From NCBI GenBank assembly GCA_035294465.1, contig DATGKW010000209.1:1-23323 (forward strand): a DNA stretch of 23,323 bases, written 5' to 3'. Every line of letters starts with the position of its first letter. Position 1 is the stretch's first letter. Below are positions 23,309-23,323 of the stretch, piece by piece. Made by a program: the position numbers and the translations under genes. Under the pieces are notes generated by a model, which saw only the letters and a list, made by a program, of their open reading frames with translations, was not told the origin of the DNA and made no database searches. The stretch comes from Paraktedonobacter sp035294465 (lineage in GTDB: Bacteria > Chloroflexota > Ktedonobacteria > Ktedonobacterales > Ktedonobacteraceae).

Positions 23309-23323
23309 TGAACCAATGCCCAA

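Overview
The window looks like a piece of a Chloroflexota chromosome, most probably from the class Ktedonobacteria. This is inferred from gene content and style: a DUF2079 membrane protein, DUF5666 lipoproteins, very Gly/Ser/Thr-rich exported adaptors, a SufC-SufD-SufS-SufU-Rieske operon under an Rrf2 regulator, and moderately GC-rich coding sequence with AT-rich sigma70-like promoters. The class-level call is not certain. No rRNA, tRNA, insertion sequence or CRISPR array was seen.

Layout. (1) 1-805: the 3' part of an MFS exporter, convergent with a two-component system (response regulator 814-1533, histidine kinase 1517-2614, minus strand). (2) Divergent from that system, an export operon on the plus strand: DUF5666 lipoprotein, HlyD/MacA-like adaptor and MacB/FtsX-like permease (2860-6723). 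It has no ATPase gene and ends in a strong bidirectional hairpin. (3) 6800-10414, minus strand: a YtkA/FixH-like anchored protein, a YggT-family membrane protein, a DUF2079 membrane protein and a YdjM-type hydrolase-like membrane protein. (4) 10589-15615, minus strand: an Fe-S cluster assembly operon in the order Rrf2 regulator, sufC, sufD, sufS, sufU, Rieske ferredoxin. It has a near-consensus promoter and inverted repeats in both of its wider intergenic gaps and at its end. (5) 15813-17590, minus strand: a methyltransferase, a 69-residue protein and an 'MGYTH'-type protein of unknown function. (6) ruvB-queA on the plus strand, overlapping by 4 nt, convergent with a membrane-anchored TPR protein. 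(7) An EamA/YedA-like exporter and a full-length Ada DNA-alkylation repair/regulator protein (minus strand), with a plus-strand promoter leaving the window at the right edge.

How the genes fit together. The two-component system shares a roughly 245-bp intergenic region with the lipoprotein-adaptor-permease operon and is its likely controller. The suf operon is an almost complete SUF pathway: desulfurase, sulfur acceptor/scaffold, ATPase, one SufB/SufD-type protein and an electron-transfer ferredoxin. Its regulator has three cysteines suited to Fe-S sensing. SufB is not in the window.

The most unusual signals are the inverted repeats inside and after the suf operon (one nested, one a 28-bp near-perfect repeat), a hairpin placed at the predicted 5' end of the TPR-gene transcript, and the ATPase-less MacAB-like operon whose adaptor has a Cys-bracketed low-complexity loop. 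I did not find a clear new defence or mobile system.
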